Shown here: positions 1 to 10,815 of the stretch, piece after piece
Layout of the letters: the number at the start of each line of letters is the position of its first letter
Position numbering within the stretch: position 1 is the first letter of the stretch
From: Choristocarpus tenellus KU-1152
Taxonomy: Eukaryota > Phaeophyceae
Assembly (NCBI GenBank): GCA_964200185.2
Contig: CAXNAD020000345.1
Span: forward strand, 1-21,424
Direction of reading: 5' to 3'
DNA length: 21,424 nt
The notes under the pieces: generated by a model
The model's input: the letters and a program-made list of their open reading frames with translations, nothing else
Told to the model about the DNA's origin: nothing
Databases searched by the model: none
Translations under genes and position numbers: made by a program

Positions 1-1095
1 TTACCGTAACTGTCCGATAGAGTTGGAAGAGTCTAATCGAACATCCTCTCCATGATTGTCGCCAAAAACGCTTAATTCTCAGGTGGTGGCCTGACATTCT
101 CTCCAGCATGGTCGCCACAGGTCTCGTTCTGGGCAATCTCACTTCCGTGAAGGTGCACATTTTCTGCCATTTTCTTCTTGGATGAAAAAGAGGTACAATT
201 TTTTTGGGAGAAACACAGAGCACACGCATGAGCACCATCATAGTAGTGGAGACTATTTTGAGTGACAGAAGCGAGGCAGCTACTCCTAAACCTGCTTGCA
301 ATGTCGGAAGGAATTGTTGTGACCACGGACTGTGACCAAGACAGGATGTTGGGTGTAGAAACAGCACTACTGCTCTGCTAAAAGTACCGAGGAAGATGCA
401 CAATTAGAATGCACACTGTGTCGTACTGAGGCCTAAGCACGTTTGAAAAAGCTATGTCAACTACATCCCATGACTATGCAGTGCCTTTTCACTGTTATAA
501 TAGATAGGTGTAAGGGAAGGAGGGTGAACGACGATAGTTACAAATATTCACTGATTTGCATCAAGTAGTGATAACTTTTAACATGTTCATCTCACTTCAG
601 CCTGAGCCTTGGAACCACTCACTAGCTCGACCCTACCTAGCCCAGACACGCGGCTAGAGACACTACACACTCCACTATTTCTCACAACTATGAACTACAG
701 AAACTCCTTTTTGCACTACAATAGGACCATCACTAATTCATTTCGTACGTCCTTTGAATTTTTCTCGCGCGTTAGGTTTAGGTATCTCACCCCTTGTCGG
801 TTTGCCTCTTTCCTTGAATCTTGAGCAATTTCTGGTCTGGTCACAATGGGGATTTGCCACCACTATCGAGGTTAACCTGTTACCCACCTTCATTTTGGTG
901 AGAGGACGGTTCAGGTTTAGTTTCCCATTGTGTTTGCCACGTGGTCAATCAAGAACCAGGTTTCCTTGAAATGAAAGTCTGACTTGTTACATGTTCTTAC
1001 ATGTTCGAATCTGCCCATACTAATGAAGTTACGTGGTTTACTATTGAGTGACCAATACACCCTTAATAATAAAGTACTGTGTTCAGATTTTGCAC
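1..1095. other. Upstream region without a supported gene
   Basis: I see no recognisable coding exon here on either strand. Short open frames exist (for example 72-326 on the minus strand and 609-824 on the plus strand), but their translations match no family I know and lack a consistent splice context. The part nearest 1096 should hold the promoter and 5' UTR of the exonuclease gene. An unrecognised 5' exon of that gene could also lie here. Confidence 0.5.
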
Positions 1096-2888
1096 ATGCT
1101 ATCATGGAGAAAGAAGCAACATAGGGCATGGTCGGACCTATCATCAAATGCAATCGAATTGAGAATTTTGGTTGTGGCATTTGCCTTGGTCGTACTGAAG
1201 GTCGAATCGTGGTCAACAACAATTCGCAAATACCCGGTACCACGACACACGTTGGTGACCCCATTCGATTTTGCAAATGGCAGGGAGAGTGATGAATTGG
1301 ATGCCTTTATGATCGATCTTGCTGGCGACCGTTTGCATCTTGTTGACACGTGCAAAGGGCTAGAAGGGTTACGATCAACCCTATCTCGGTCGGTGATGCT
1401 TGGAATTGACACTGAAACACGTCCATGCTATAAGAGGGGAGAGTGGTATCCAACCTCCTTACTTCAGGTGGCTTCAAGGTATCCACGGGTTGTGCCTTAT
1501 TTCCTCTCCCTCGCAAAACGGCCCTATTACGCAACACACTCTCCTTACAATTCCACTTTATTCATAGCACGGAAGCGTGAATGAACCTTAGGTAATTCCG
1601 CCTGCTTAAGGCCAAGTGCAAAGGCGACCACATATGTAAGGCTTGCTATAGTCAAGAGGTAGTCAATAGGTATCCCTTGATTAGTTCTCGTGTTGACGCG
1701 AGTGATTCACAAGTTGGAAGAGGTAGGGATGACAAATGCATGCGAAAATCATGAAAATAACTTCCACCATGCATAAGATGTCAACCCAATGCTTCCATGA
1801 CCATGTCAAGAAAAACATACAACAGCGATCAAATGCAAACTTCGATATCTGGCAGGGACGAGAAGAAAAGTGAAGATGTGTTCATCATCGACCTTCTCGC
1901 CATTGAACGACTGGGGAGCTTTGAGGCGTTTGACAGTGCGCTTTCGGGGCCATTCGCCTCACCACAAGTGGTCAAAATCGGGGTTGGACTTCGTCAGGAC
2001 TTCAGGGAAATGGCCCAAAGTTATCCTGAGTGCAAGTGCTGGAGAACTGTAAACGGTGTGATCAATCTATCGACTCTCCACAATCGGCTGAACAAGGTAT
2101 TCAGGGGTCAAGAGGTTAGCCTTCGAAACCTCTGCAGTTGGTGAGTTACACTTCTTCATGAATTTTTGTATTTGATGTCAGTAACGGGTACCCTGTGTGA
2201 ACTGCATTGTGATTCATGTAGGCTGCTGCAATTTGGCATATTGATTCTCCATTTTCACGTCTGCAAGTCCAAGATGTTGTAGGGTAATTCAGCAACCTCC
2301 TTATCTCAACCTCAATCTGGACTGTTCAGCTACAAGTACCGCCATTGCACAACCCATTAACATCCACAGGAAGGGATACAATGATTTTGGTGAGTATGTA
2401 ATGAAGACTGAATTTTGGTGCAATCATATGTATTGAAGCCCATCCTGCCTTTGACACTTTTCCTCTGCCTTTCTTTATATGATCTTGCCACAGCTACCTA
2501 AACCTCAACCTCAGCAAAAAGTTTCAGACTTCGAAGTGGGGCAAACGACCACTCTCATCTGGGCAGATTGAATATGCTGCATGTGATTCGCTAGGTGTGT
2601 ATAGGGCTGATTTTGGCTGCTTGAAGCAACAGTTTCCTTACTTGTGACACCTCATAAATAACCCATACTGCTGGTTGAAGGGATGCACTGAGTACCACTT
2701 TGCTCCATATCTGTCATGCACTCCCTCCCTGTCAACCATACACAGCCTTGTCACAAACAGGCTAACTTCTCTCCCGACCCAAATACTTTTCACCAGTCCT
2801 CCTTAGAGTGTATGACGTGTTGTTGAAGTCACTGGAGCTGGAGAACACAATGTTCCTTGGTCGTACGCTGAAGCCTTCTGACGAGTGA
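1096..2888 (+). CDS. 3'-5' exonuclease domain protein (DEDDy, RNase D/WRN-exonuclease/Mut7 type)
   Basis: Four exons: 1096-1478, 1856-2140, 2494-2594 and 2797-2888, giving about 286 aa. Splice phases agree at each junction and all introns are GT-AG. All DEDDy motifs are visible: motif I GIDTETRP (D105, E107), followed by a KRGEWYPTSLLQVA stretch typical of the family; motif II KIGVGLRQDF (D176); motif III QTSKWGKRPLSSGQIEYAACDS (Y250, D254), which is split from motif II by an intron. The family removes nucleotides from RNA or DNA 3' ends using two metal ions. The true substrate here is unknown. The domain nearly fills the protein, with no HRDC or helicase domain. The start is the first ATG in the frame. 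Residues 22-36 are hydrophobic (ELRILVVAFALVVLKV), possibly a targeting or anchor segment, but a missed upstream exon could change the N-terminus. The final stop overlaps a GTGAGT donor-like sequence, so a further exon cannot be excluded. Confidence 0.87.
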
Positions 2889-4943
2889 GTCATTTAAGGA
2901 ATTAATGAATCAACCAGGCCATAAGGGGATGTTGTATGGCTCGACTTTAACTGCCTGAATCAATGGTGCAGTACCACCTGGTGACAACCAAATACTTTTT
3001 TTTCAAAAGGATGCATTCTTCCTTCCATACACATCTTGTATTGAGTACTTGCTGATTTTGTCGATATTGTTCTTGTGGTTTTCACATGAGTTACCTTCCT
3101 TTGCCACCTCACGACTCCACAAGCGTCCTTTGTCTTTGTTATGCACCTTAAACTATAATTATAATGGTAAAACCTTCAAATGCTGCACATCTGTAGTAAA
3201 TGTGCCTGAAAACACGAGAAGGATCCTTTGGTAATTGGGCAATTCACCCCAAAATCGATTGTCCTAAATAGCTATTACTGAGATTAAAATATTGATAATG
3301 CTACAGTTCTGTATCTCGAACGCCTCGAAACAGCACGCCCATCATACCAGTTAAAAGGACCACCTGAGCACCAGCACATTAGGTAATTCTAGCAAGACTG
3401 CCACAAATTTATTCTTACTCTCAGAACTGGATACTCTGACATGCAGGTGCAGTGGACTAGCCCCACTTAGGAGGAATGGGCGACGCAGAAAGGATTTGCA
3501 CAAGATCAAATACTGGAATGCTGAGGTGGACCTTTGGAGTAAATCATAGCCGAAAATTACATATAAATATCTGTTGTTGATGATGCAGACAACAGTATCT
3601 GTAAATAGAGAAATATTGAGCACCATAATTTCATGCAGTAGGAGAACGACCAAGAAGTAGATTCTTATTGATAGTCCTTAACTGTTTGGAAGGAGTCTTT
3701 GACAACATCTGAAGCTCTTTGCTTCTGTCAATAGCAACACTTTTGGACACCACTCTGAACAAGTTTTGGGTCGGTTGAGTTAACTACCAAAAATCTATAA
3801 AGTGACAGGTTATGTATGGCTGATTAGAACAGCTTCTTCCACAGTGCGAATGGGTGTGCAAAGTGTTGATTGTCAGTTACCTCATGGAAAACAGACCAAA
3901 TAGGATCTTTCGATGGCCACAGTCTGCCAAGCGCAGTTTCAACATGGCATCAAATTAAATCGTAGTTTGTAATGGTCCCCTTTGTGTCCCTACCAACTAA
4001 AGGATTGCCTGATCTATGGAGTGTCAGGTATACATGTGAAATACATGAAACAAATGAGAACTGATTGGTTAGTTTGTTGTTGGGCAGATATTTTTTTATT
4101 ATGCCACAGTTGAAAATAGTGCCTCTAAAAACACAAAGTACAGGACATTTATGTACCTAACAATGACGAGATTTTTTTTCTGTTACATACTGCTGCCGTC
4201 GGATATGGACTTAGGGTTAGGGTTACTCTCACGGACAGAATGCACCGTTCCTCAAGATTAACAGTGTTCTGTGTGGTATTATTTTGAATTGTAGTCATGT
4301 TTTCCCCCATTGAACGGAGGGTAGATACCACCTATAGCGTCAGATGGTAAAAATTGCACTTAAGTGTTGTGATTTGGGGTAGTCAAGTCATTGACTTTGA
4401 ATCTCGACCAGGTACAAGGAGCAACACATACTTTGAGCACCTAGTTTCTTGCTGCACTTGTTTATACATTGTTTGCGGAGTCTTGGATGGCCTGAGGTGG
4501 AGGACACAATAAAGTTTATACAGTATCCTAACCCTAGACCTTAACCATGCAAGTATCCGAGACAGTGTTAGAAATGTTTTAAGTTTAGCTGGCAAAAGGA
4601 CAACGGCTTCATGATGAAACACTCTCTCATAATGGCAGCTGTATCCCACATTTGGTGTAGCGCTATGTATACTTGCAATTCTCATCTCAGCATGATGATC
4701 TGCTTCCAAAAGCTATTGTGATCATGCTAAAAGAATAAGTGAGGAGGGTTGTATAGCTAACCTTGGTTTTTCCCTATTATAAATGTAGCATCTAATGATA
4801 GTCATCCAGTATCCATGAGGTTCCTGCACTTCATTCATCATCCATCATGTTCTCCATTTGTTATTGTCACAGGCTTGATATTAGATTTCTGTAATACAAT
4901 TTTCATACCATCAGAGTAAATTTATAGATTGGTGGAATCCCTA
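2889..4943. other. AT-rich intergenic region, no gene recognised
   Basis: About 2 kb between the convergent 3' ends of the exonuclease and UBE2J-like genes. It should contain both 3' UTRs. I found no conserved domain, tRNA or transposon signature. The longest open frames (3351-3653 and 4383-4709, both minus) have no recognisable content. It contains a short TTAGGG-type repeat at 4211-4225. Confidence 0.6.
4211..4225 (+). repeat. Short interstitial telomere-like TTAGGG repeat
   Basis: Two and a half tandem copies of TTAGGG lie in intergenic DNA. The reverse complement of the same motif recurs at 16925-16940. Both are too short to be a telomere. They could be chance, a transcription factor site of the telobox type, or a repair scar. 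Confidence 0.7.
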
Positions 4944-6646
4944 CTACTCTAGGTACCCAAGGGCATATAGCGCCTTTCGGACCAAGATCCCTACAATTCC
5001 TGCCAGAATGGCCACAGTCACGTATGTAAGTACTGACTCCTCCCAGGTCAGCTCATCAACATCAATCTTTACATCAACTACACCTGCTTCTGGTCCGCCA
5101 AGACCAGTGGCCTGGGGTGCAGTCCCCACTAAGGGATCCCTGGCTGACCTCACCTCTGCGTTAATGGACCGTGTTTCAAGTGTAGATCCAAAGGTAGGCT
5201 CCCCATTTACCACAGTTTCAACATGTGAGGCTTCACCCCCAAACCCATTCCCAGACTCAACTTTGGCGACTTCTGTTGAAAGACCAACACTCTCACCACC
5301 CCCCCCACTATTATTAGCATTATCTGCTTTAGCCTCCTTGGCATCATGCATGTGGAGTTCCTTTATTTGGTCAGCATAGCGGTTAGGGCCATCATCTTCC
5401 TGAACAGAACCCTTAGACCGCTCCTTGGGCACAAGACCCCGCACATCACCACACTTGTAGCATTTCCAGTCAACTGAAGTCTTGGCTAGCCGTCTGATAG
5501 AGGGGTCAGCAGACAGCACATGCTTGGTAAGCTTTGTTTTACACAGGGTTGAAAGGTGTTATCAGTACCTCAGCATCCTGATCTCTACTAGGAAGGAAAA
5601 AAACGGCATGGAACAAAAGAAATGATACTGCAAGAAAGCCAGGATTCAAAGAGGAGGGCAGCTCACTCACCGACGCTCTTCAGGCGTCCAATCAAGGCCT
5701 CCAATGGCTCCTCCTGCCTCAGTGGGAAAGAAGCTTATAAGTGCCTCAAGGATGAGGCGCAAACCCCATGCCGGCTTGGTGGATTGGACGGATGTGGGAA
5801 GCAGGAGATTCTTGGGAAGGATCAGGATGCTACACAAAACCTAATTGAACCAATTTGAACCCTCTACTCCACCGTGACATACAAAATTTAGGGAGGATAG
5901 TATCTACAACGTGAGTACTGCTATGACGCCACAATAAACCAAGTAAGTCGAATGGATGGACGCGTGGAACGCTATGGGCGAGTCTGTTTAGTCGTGGCGC
6001 AACAGCTAGTTGATAATTTAGTGTACCTAGTGTAATGTGTAGTGCCCCTGATAATGCGCTGGGGCTAGGCAAGGTGGAGGTAGTGGTTCCTAGTCCTAGA
6101 ATAAAACGAGGCAACAACACCATAACAACAATAATGCCATTAAATCTTAGAGACATCTTTACCAGTCCTTTTCTGGTCTCCAACGTGATAGCATTGCCCT
6201 TGTAGACTACAGCTTTACTTGTGGTGCATCACAGTGTAGCGATGCGACTAAATTGGAGCTATGCCAAACAGTTACGGTTAACATGTGTTGTAACCGTTGC
6301 AGACTACCCCCAAGGAACAACTGCTTACCAATATACACACCTGCCAGTATTCCGGGTGGTGTGCTGAGATACTCAGGCAGATCTTGGTACCAACAGCAAA
6401 TCGCCCGTTAGGCGTGTTGAAGATGATGTTTGGGGGTTTAAAAGGGTAGGAACTTGGGAGCAATATTCGACCATGGTACAGCCCCCCCTCAAACTCTGTT
6501 CCAGATGGACCCCGTAAAGTGAAATGCCACTCGAATGGGTTGTCTTCCAATGGCGCTGCATGATACTGGTCTGAGGGATCCCTATTCAACTCACGGACGT
6601 CGGCGTAGATCCTTTTGATGGCCGGATTCTTGGTGTTGAAGGCCAT
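4944..6646 (-). CDS. Ubiquitin-conjugating enzyme E2, UBE2J/UBC6 family, tail-anchored
   Basis: Three exons on the minus strand: 6646-6341, 5774-5671 and 5493-4944, giving 319 aa. The E2 fold starts NPAIKRIYADVRELNRDPSD and continues through FEWHFTLRGPSGTEFEGG and YPFKPPNIIF. TPNGRF replaces the usual HPN, as is normal in UBE2J. The catalytic Cys90 lies in TKICLSISAHHPEYW. Exon 2 supplies the family-typical stretch around ALISFFPT and GGAIGGLDW. Exon 3 joins to give PEERRRLAKTS, then a C-x2-C pair (C148, C151), a low-complexity linker and a C-terminal hydrophobic helix at about 290-308 followed by only 11 residues, which fits a tail anchor. Known relatives sit in the ER membrane with the active site in the cytosol and ubiquitinate ERAD substrates. 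The role here is inferred from the family. The start is the ATG just before the conserved NPAIKRI. It is divergent from the MsrB gene. Confidence 0.95.
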
Positions 6647-7045
6647 CACAAGGGTCCACGGACTAACCTTGTCTCTTCCAAGAGTTGTTGCCCAATACCC
6701 TCAGGCATCAATGGGATCACTCGAAGATGAAAAACAACAAGCTGCAGCACTGAAAAAAACTGCTCAAGTTGTATTTCCCTCCGTCGCGCTCGTCGTCTTT
6801 CTTGGAGGAATGGGGACGGGGACAAGCCAAGAAGATGGTTTTGTGTTTTGTGTCTTCTGTCTTGTAGTTTGTGTTTTGTGTTTTGTTTTCCGACCTTCCA
6901 ACATAGCCGTAGACCCAATGCGGACTCAGTATGGATGAGGTGTTGCAACTATCATGCTTGTCAGATTTCACTAGTATTGTTACAGTTGTTGCATACCTGT
7001 AAGCATTGAACCCATTGTGCAGCTCAGACAAGCTTGCAGTTAAGC
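6647..7045. promoter_or_regulatory. Divergent intergenic region between the UBE2J-like and MsrB genes
   Basis: The 399 bases between the two opposed ATGs must contain both 5' UTRs and, unless there are remote non-coding first exons, both promoters. A GT/T-rich low-complexity stretch at about 6838-6892 (repeats of GTTTTGTGT) is visible. I could not identify a convincing TATA box or other defined element. Open frames crossing it look like noise. Confidence 0.5.
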
Positions 7046-7429
7046 ATGAAGCCGTCCAAAATGGCTGCGATGTTTTCCCCACTTTTGCCCCTGTTAAACA
7101 GGTGTGATTGTTGCACTCCTTTCCTTCTCTCACGTTCCTTGCAACCTGGATCAATGCTGACCAAAATGATGTGCATCTCATGGAGTGGTTGCTCATGCCA
7201 TTTCCCTCGGGTGACGAGCTTTAGGATTGTTCTTCGGAAGATATCAGCGCGCTTTCTAACTTCTGTTTCCTCGAAGCTGCTGGTTTGTGAGTATTGACTA
7301 AATCCTTCGTCACCAACTTTCCCTTTTGTCCATGCTTACAGCGCATCTGCGTTTGTTCCTGCGGGTGCTCCCAGTAGACTTCATGGCGTCAGCCGTGCAC
7401 CAATTGCCAATACCCGCAGTTTCCATAAG
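7046..7429 (+). other. Bipartite plastid presequence of MsrB (signal peptide plus ASAF transit peptide)
   Basis: Exons 1 and 2 encode only targeting sequence. Exon 1 gives a lysine-containing start and a short leucine/proline-rich hydrophobic core. The splice junction creates a serine just before A-S-A-F. Exon 2 adds a serine/arginine/alanine-rich stretch poor in acidic residues. In diatoms and related algae the signal peptide is cleaved just before the phenylalanine of ASAF, and that Phe directs import across the inner membranes. The phase match of exon 1 (phase 2) with exon 2, and of exon 2 (phase 0) with the MsrB body, supports this model over alternative starts near 7722. Confidence 0.82.
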
Positions 7430-10056
7430 GTGGGCTTCGGGGAGTGAGGAGAAGGTTGTGATCATGAGCAACCAGCAACTATATATGCTACCTCTTGCTG
7501 GGATTTTGTGATTAAGGGATTACAGACGACTTCAAGTCGCCACTCTTGACGCGATTTATTAGCTTGTGGTGTTGATACATGAATCAATCTTCGGGTGTAT
7601 ACTGACGCTGACCGATGTTTAGTTCATCTGCCTCGGCACCAACTGTTCTGAACCACCTCATTGTTGTATGTTGAGATTCGCTAACAGCTGTGCTCGATCT
7701 ATTTAGGCGCCGTTAGTGACCATGCAGTTCTGGAAGACACCTGGCCCATCTCCCCTCACTCGATTGGCAAAAATCCCTGCGATGGACAAGTGTAAAAGCG
7801 ATGAAGATTGGAAGTCTTCGCTTAGACCGACCACGTACCAGGTACACGGAATTGATAGGACACTCATTGTGCCCAGTACCAGTGTCATATTGATCCCCTT
7901 TTATCTTCGGAGTTCGGAGTGGACCTATTCAAAGCTACTGCTACTTGTGCAGACCATAATTATCCTTTCCTTGGGTGTGTCTCACTTCTGACTTTGCACA
8001 AACTTCGTTCACACTCAAGGAATACTCTGCTGTCTCAGCCCTTCGCTACGACATGAATCTCCCACTGTCATCCTTTGTCGCAAGATTCACGTAATCTTCA
8101 CACATACGGAGTATGAAACTGAGTAATGCATCCCCTCTACACTCCATCATTGTGTATAAGGTTCTTCGCAAGAAAGCTACAGAGCCAGCAGGAGTGAGGA
8201 AGGCTAATGGTGGCTTCGATGATACCTTTGACGAGGGGACCTACGTGTGTGCTGGCAAGTGTACCTATTCACTCCTTGGCTCTAGGGATACCTTGGATGC
8301 CTACCTTGTTTTCCTCTCACAGTTGCATACACCTCTCCTCCAACCCTGTTACTGTTTCTAATCACAGAGTTCCTGGATACAATACTACGAACCCCTACCT
8401 GCCCGAAGGAACTCTGTTCGTCAGTAATGACCCCCTCGATCTTGGTATGACCCATTCACTGCATCCCATGCTTGGGTAGCCTCTTCCCCTTCTGATGCCT
8501 ATTTTTTAGTGATCTCCTTATGTAACCAGTGGCTTGTTTTCCCTTCTTTTCACCTGATTTGCCACCACCACTGCAATCCCAATACAGGCTGCCGACAGCC
8601 TCTATATGAATCAAGTCACAAATTTGACTGTGGTTGTGGCTGGCCAGGATTTTGGACTAATATCCAGGATGCAGTATATGAGGAGAAGGATGCAGATGGT
8701 AGGCGGTGTGAGATTCTTTGCTCCGGTTGTGGCGGGTGAGTGGTGATTAGCCTGGTATCGCATTTCTTTAGTTTATGATTTGAAGAACCCAGAGCCACTT
8801 GAACGAAGAGGTTGTGGGCCCTGCAGCCACACCACGCTCTGAAAGTCAGATTTAATGCACCTTTAATGAGTTTAGATACATTGTGGTGTAAGATTTTCAT
8901 CAGATAAATAGCCAACAGGTTATTAATGCTGTCCCTCTTGGACGTTAGTCGTGTTATCCAAGACTTGATTACTGAAGCAAAGGAGTTAAGATGTCACCCG
9001 CTGTTGGAACAGAACCAGTCATCTCAGGTGCAATGTGGAACTACTGCTATTGTTCATCCTGGGTTTTAATTTTTTTGTTCTGGGCATACATAATCACACC
9101 GATATCTTCGTGTTATGTAACATAGTGGTGTTGTGAACATCACCAGTTTTTTTTAGTATCTAATCAATTCAATTTTTTTTTAGGAATAACCCAGATCATA
9201 GCTTTGTATTTCTTGTGCTCTTTCTGTTTTGGCACAGCTGTTGTATCATTAAAACAACCATGTTTTCAATCATTAATTGTTTCCATATTCTAGTGTTGCG
9301 CATGTGTACAGTGAATTTGTAATCGATAACGGATAATCTGTTTTGGTTTTATAATCACATTTCAACTAGATGTACTCAACATTGAGAGCACTGTTTCTGG
9401 TATCACGTTGTCATTGCCCATTCCACTGGACTGCATTGTGTGGTAGATTTGAAGGGAAAGAAATCGATCTAATGCCTGTAAATGTTTATTATCATTTCAT
9501 GTTGCTTCTGCATGGTTTAAGTTTGGATGAGTTTTGGATGAGTTTTGGATGAGGACCAAAGACTCAAGCCCTCAGATCATGGACCACTTGATACCACTGT
9601 GTTAGAAACCAAATGAAAGGTAGCACATTGCTTTAACCCATTAAAATCAAAGAAGCGAGACTTTCTGTGACTAGTTCATACTCAGCACATAAGGTGGTGG
9701 TTGTTTGGCATTGCTGTAAAGTTGAGAAAATAACAGGCTGAGTCCTCATCCCAGTTGTCTGTGTTACTTTAACAAGAGAGGGAGAGGATCTGCAATGGCA
9801 TGACTGGTTTCCGCCATGTCCATTCCAATGTGCCTCCTCAAGCAGGGATATTTTGTGAACAAACTGACATACTCTCCCAACTGTTATTGGCATACCCAGG
9901 CACCTGGGGCACGTGTTCCGGGGCGAGGGCTTCAGGAACCCAGAGCCAAATGAGCGGCATTGTGTCAACTCATGCTCTTTGGCATTCATCCCTACGGGCA
10001 AGACTGATGCTGAGGCTATAGAGTGCACATACTCTGGCATGGTTTATGGAGGATAA
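7046..10056 (+). CDS. msrB: Plastid-targeted peptide-methionine (R)-S-oxide reductase MsrB
   Basis: Six exons: 7046-7101, 7342-7429, 7707-7841, 8161-8254, 8588-8735 and 9900-10056. They give 225 aa with matching phases throughout. MsrB reduces the R-epimer of methionine sulfoxide in oxidised proteins. The domain runs from KSDEDWKSSLRPTTYQ through VLRKKATEPAG, then the zinc pair CAGC (C123, C126), FDCGCGWPGFW, the second zinc pair CSGC (C169, C172), HLGHVFRGEGF and ERHCVNS. The catalytic residue is Cys195, an ordinary cysteine and not selenocysteine. The N-terminus is a short signal peptide (MKPSKMAAMFSPLLPLLN) running into SASAFVPAGAPSRL, the ASAF-type signal for complex red plastids. The protein should therefore work in the plastid stroma on photo-oxidised proteins (inferred). 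Intron 4 appears to use a GC donor. The last exon is separated by a 1164-base intron. Confidence 0.95.
8255..8587 (+). other. GC-AG intron inside the MsrB zinc motif
   Basis: The upstream exon ends TGT GCT G and the intron begins GCAAGT, which matches the donor consensus except for C in place of T at position 2. The acceptor is CAG at 8585-8587. Only this junction rebuilds C-A-G-C followed by RQPLYESS. The nearby GT donors give the wrong frame or lose the zinc cysteine. Confidence 0.85.
8736..9899 (+). other. Last, long intron of MsrB
   Basis: This is a 1164-base intron with donor GTGAGT-like (GTGAGTGG) and acceptor CCCAG. It contains no recognised gene on either strand. Much of it is AT-rich, with T-runs at about 9147-9180. 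A small tandem repeat lies at 9521-9552. Confidence 0.85.
9521..9552 (+). repeat. Three tandem copies of an 11-base unit in an intron
   Basis: One 10-base copy and two 11-base copies of GTTTTGGATGA follow each other directly inside the last MsrB intron. This is a plain slippage-type repeat with no apparent coding effect. Confidence 0.85.
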
Positions 10057-10815
10057 GGTTGATTGCAGTGCTTGCATATGCAGTCAGTATGGTCTCACAT
10101 GACAACATCATGCTTCTGGCAGGGGTGTTCCATTCAAAACAAACTAGATTTGCAGGGTAATAAAATATTTTAGGTACTCTATCAAGAAGGAGACTGGAAG
10201 AGAACATTGCATCCGGTTGGAGGTATTGTTTGTACTGCTGATACTTTGATTGGCACCTAGGCAGGGCTTTCAGATAGATATGAGTGTTTTGGGGGCTTTG
10301 TGTACCGAAAGTTGAACTATTTGGGCTTATCAAGGATAGACCTTTACATATTGTTGGCACTGGGACCCAACCAAGTTCTTAAACCAGACATGTGAAATCA
10401 TTGCTTTGAAACATGATACATGATATAGCACATTCTCCGAGGAGTATTCAATGATTTTGCTAATAGAGACTTCCACCTCATGTTGGTGATTCCTACCAGT
10501 AATAAATTTCTTACATATTTGTGCAAAATTTCAATACCTCTATTAATAGGCATCAAGTAGATACTATCTATCATCCCTTGCTCTCACTCATATCCCCACA
10601 AGCACTTCAAACAGTTTTGTTGCACTGGGCACGTGGAATGTCTCATTCACTTAAAACAATAACAATAACGTGGTGTCTTCTAACAGGACACCCTGCTTAC
10701 TCCAGCTGCACTCCAAATAGATAGCACAGGAACCCTTATCTTCTTCTTCTTACCCATCCCACAACCAGCCTACCAGCACCTTGCCACTACAATACTAGAG
10801 CTACATCCTCATAAT
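10057..10815. other. Convergent intergenic region
   Basis: About 760 bases separate the tail-to-tail MsrB and BRWD/PHIP-like genes. Beyond the 3' UTRs and the AATAAA at 10159 I see nothing recognisable. Its open frames match nothing I know. Confidence 0.6.
10159..10164 (+). terminator. Candidate polyadenylation signal of MsrB
   Basis: A canonical AATAAA lies about 100 bases downstream of the MsrB stop codon on the same strand. Whether this lineage uses AATAAA is not shown by the window. Confidence 0.4.

Noticed and set aside
72-326. 84-codon minus-strand open frame near the left edge
   Set aside because: It has no recognisable motif, is ordinary in length for chance in this base composition, and shows no supporting splice context.
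3351-3653. 100-codon minus-strand open frame in the intergenic region
   Set aside because: The composition looks like random translation of AT-rich DNA and matches no known family.
4383-4709. 108-codon minus-strand open frame
   Set aside because: No motif, membrane pattern or neighbouring exon supports it.
5008-5379. 123-codon plus-strand open frame
   Set aside because: It is the antisense shadow of the UBE2J linker and tail-anchor exon, which has clear family evidence on the other strand.
5830-6183. 117-codon minus-strand open frame
   Set aside because: It lies wholly in the first UBE2J intron; the E2 fold is continuous when the interval is removed.
7326-7511. Alternative reading frame with an ATG just before the MsrB transit exon
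   Set aside because: Its frame does not join the MsrB body, whereas the ASAF frame matches phase on both sides.
8767-8875. Candidate MsrB last exon containing a HLNEE-like stretch
   Set aside because: It lacks HLGHVF and the catalytic RHCVNS. The true exon at 9900-10056 contains both and fits the phase.
9979-9996. Possible selenocysteine at the MsrB active site
   Set aside because: The catalytic codon in RHCVNS is TGT (cysteine), with no in-frame TGA.
9633-10040. 135-codon minus-strand open frame
   Set aside because: It is antisense to the last MsrB exon, which carries HLGHVF and RHCVNS on the plus strand.
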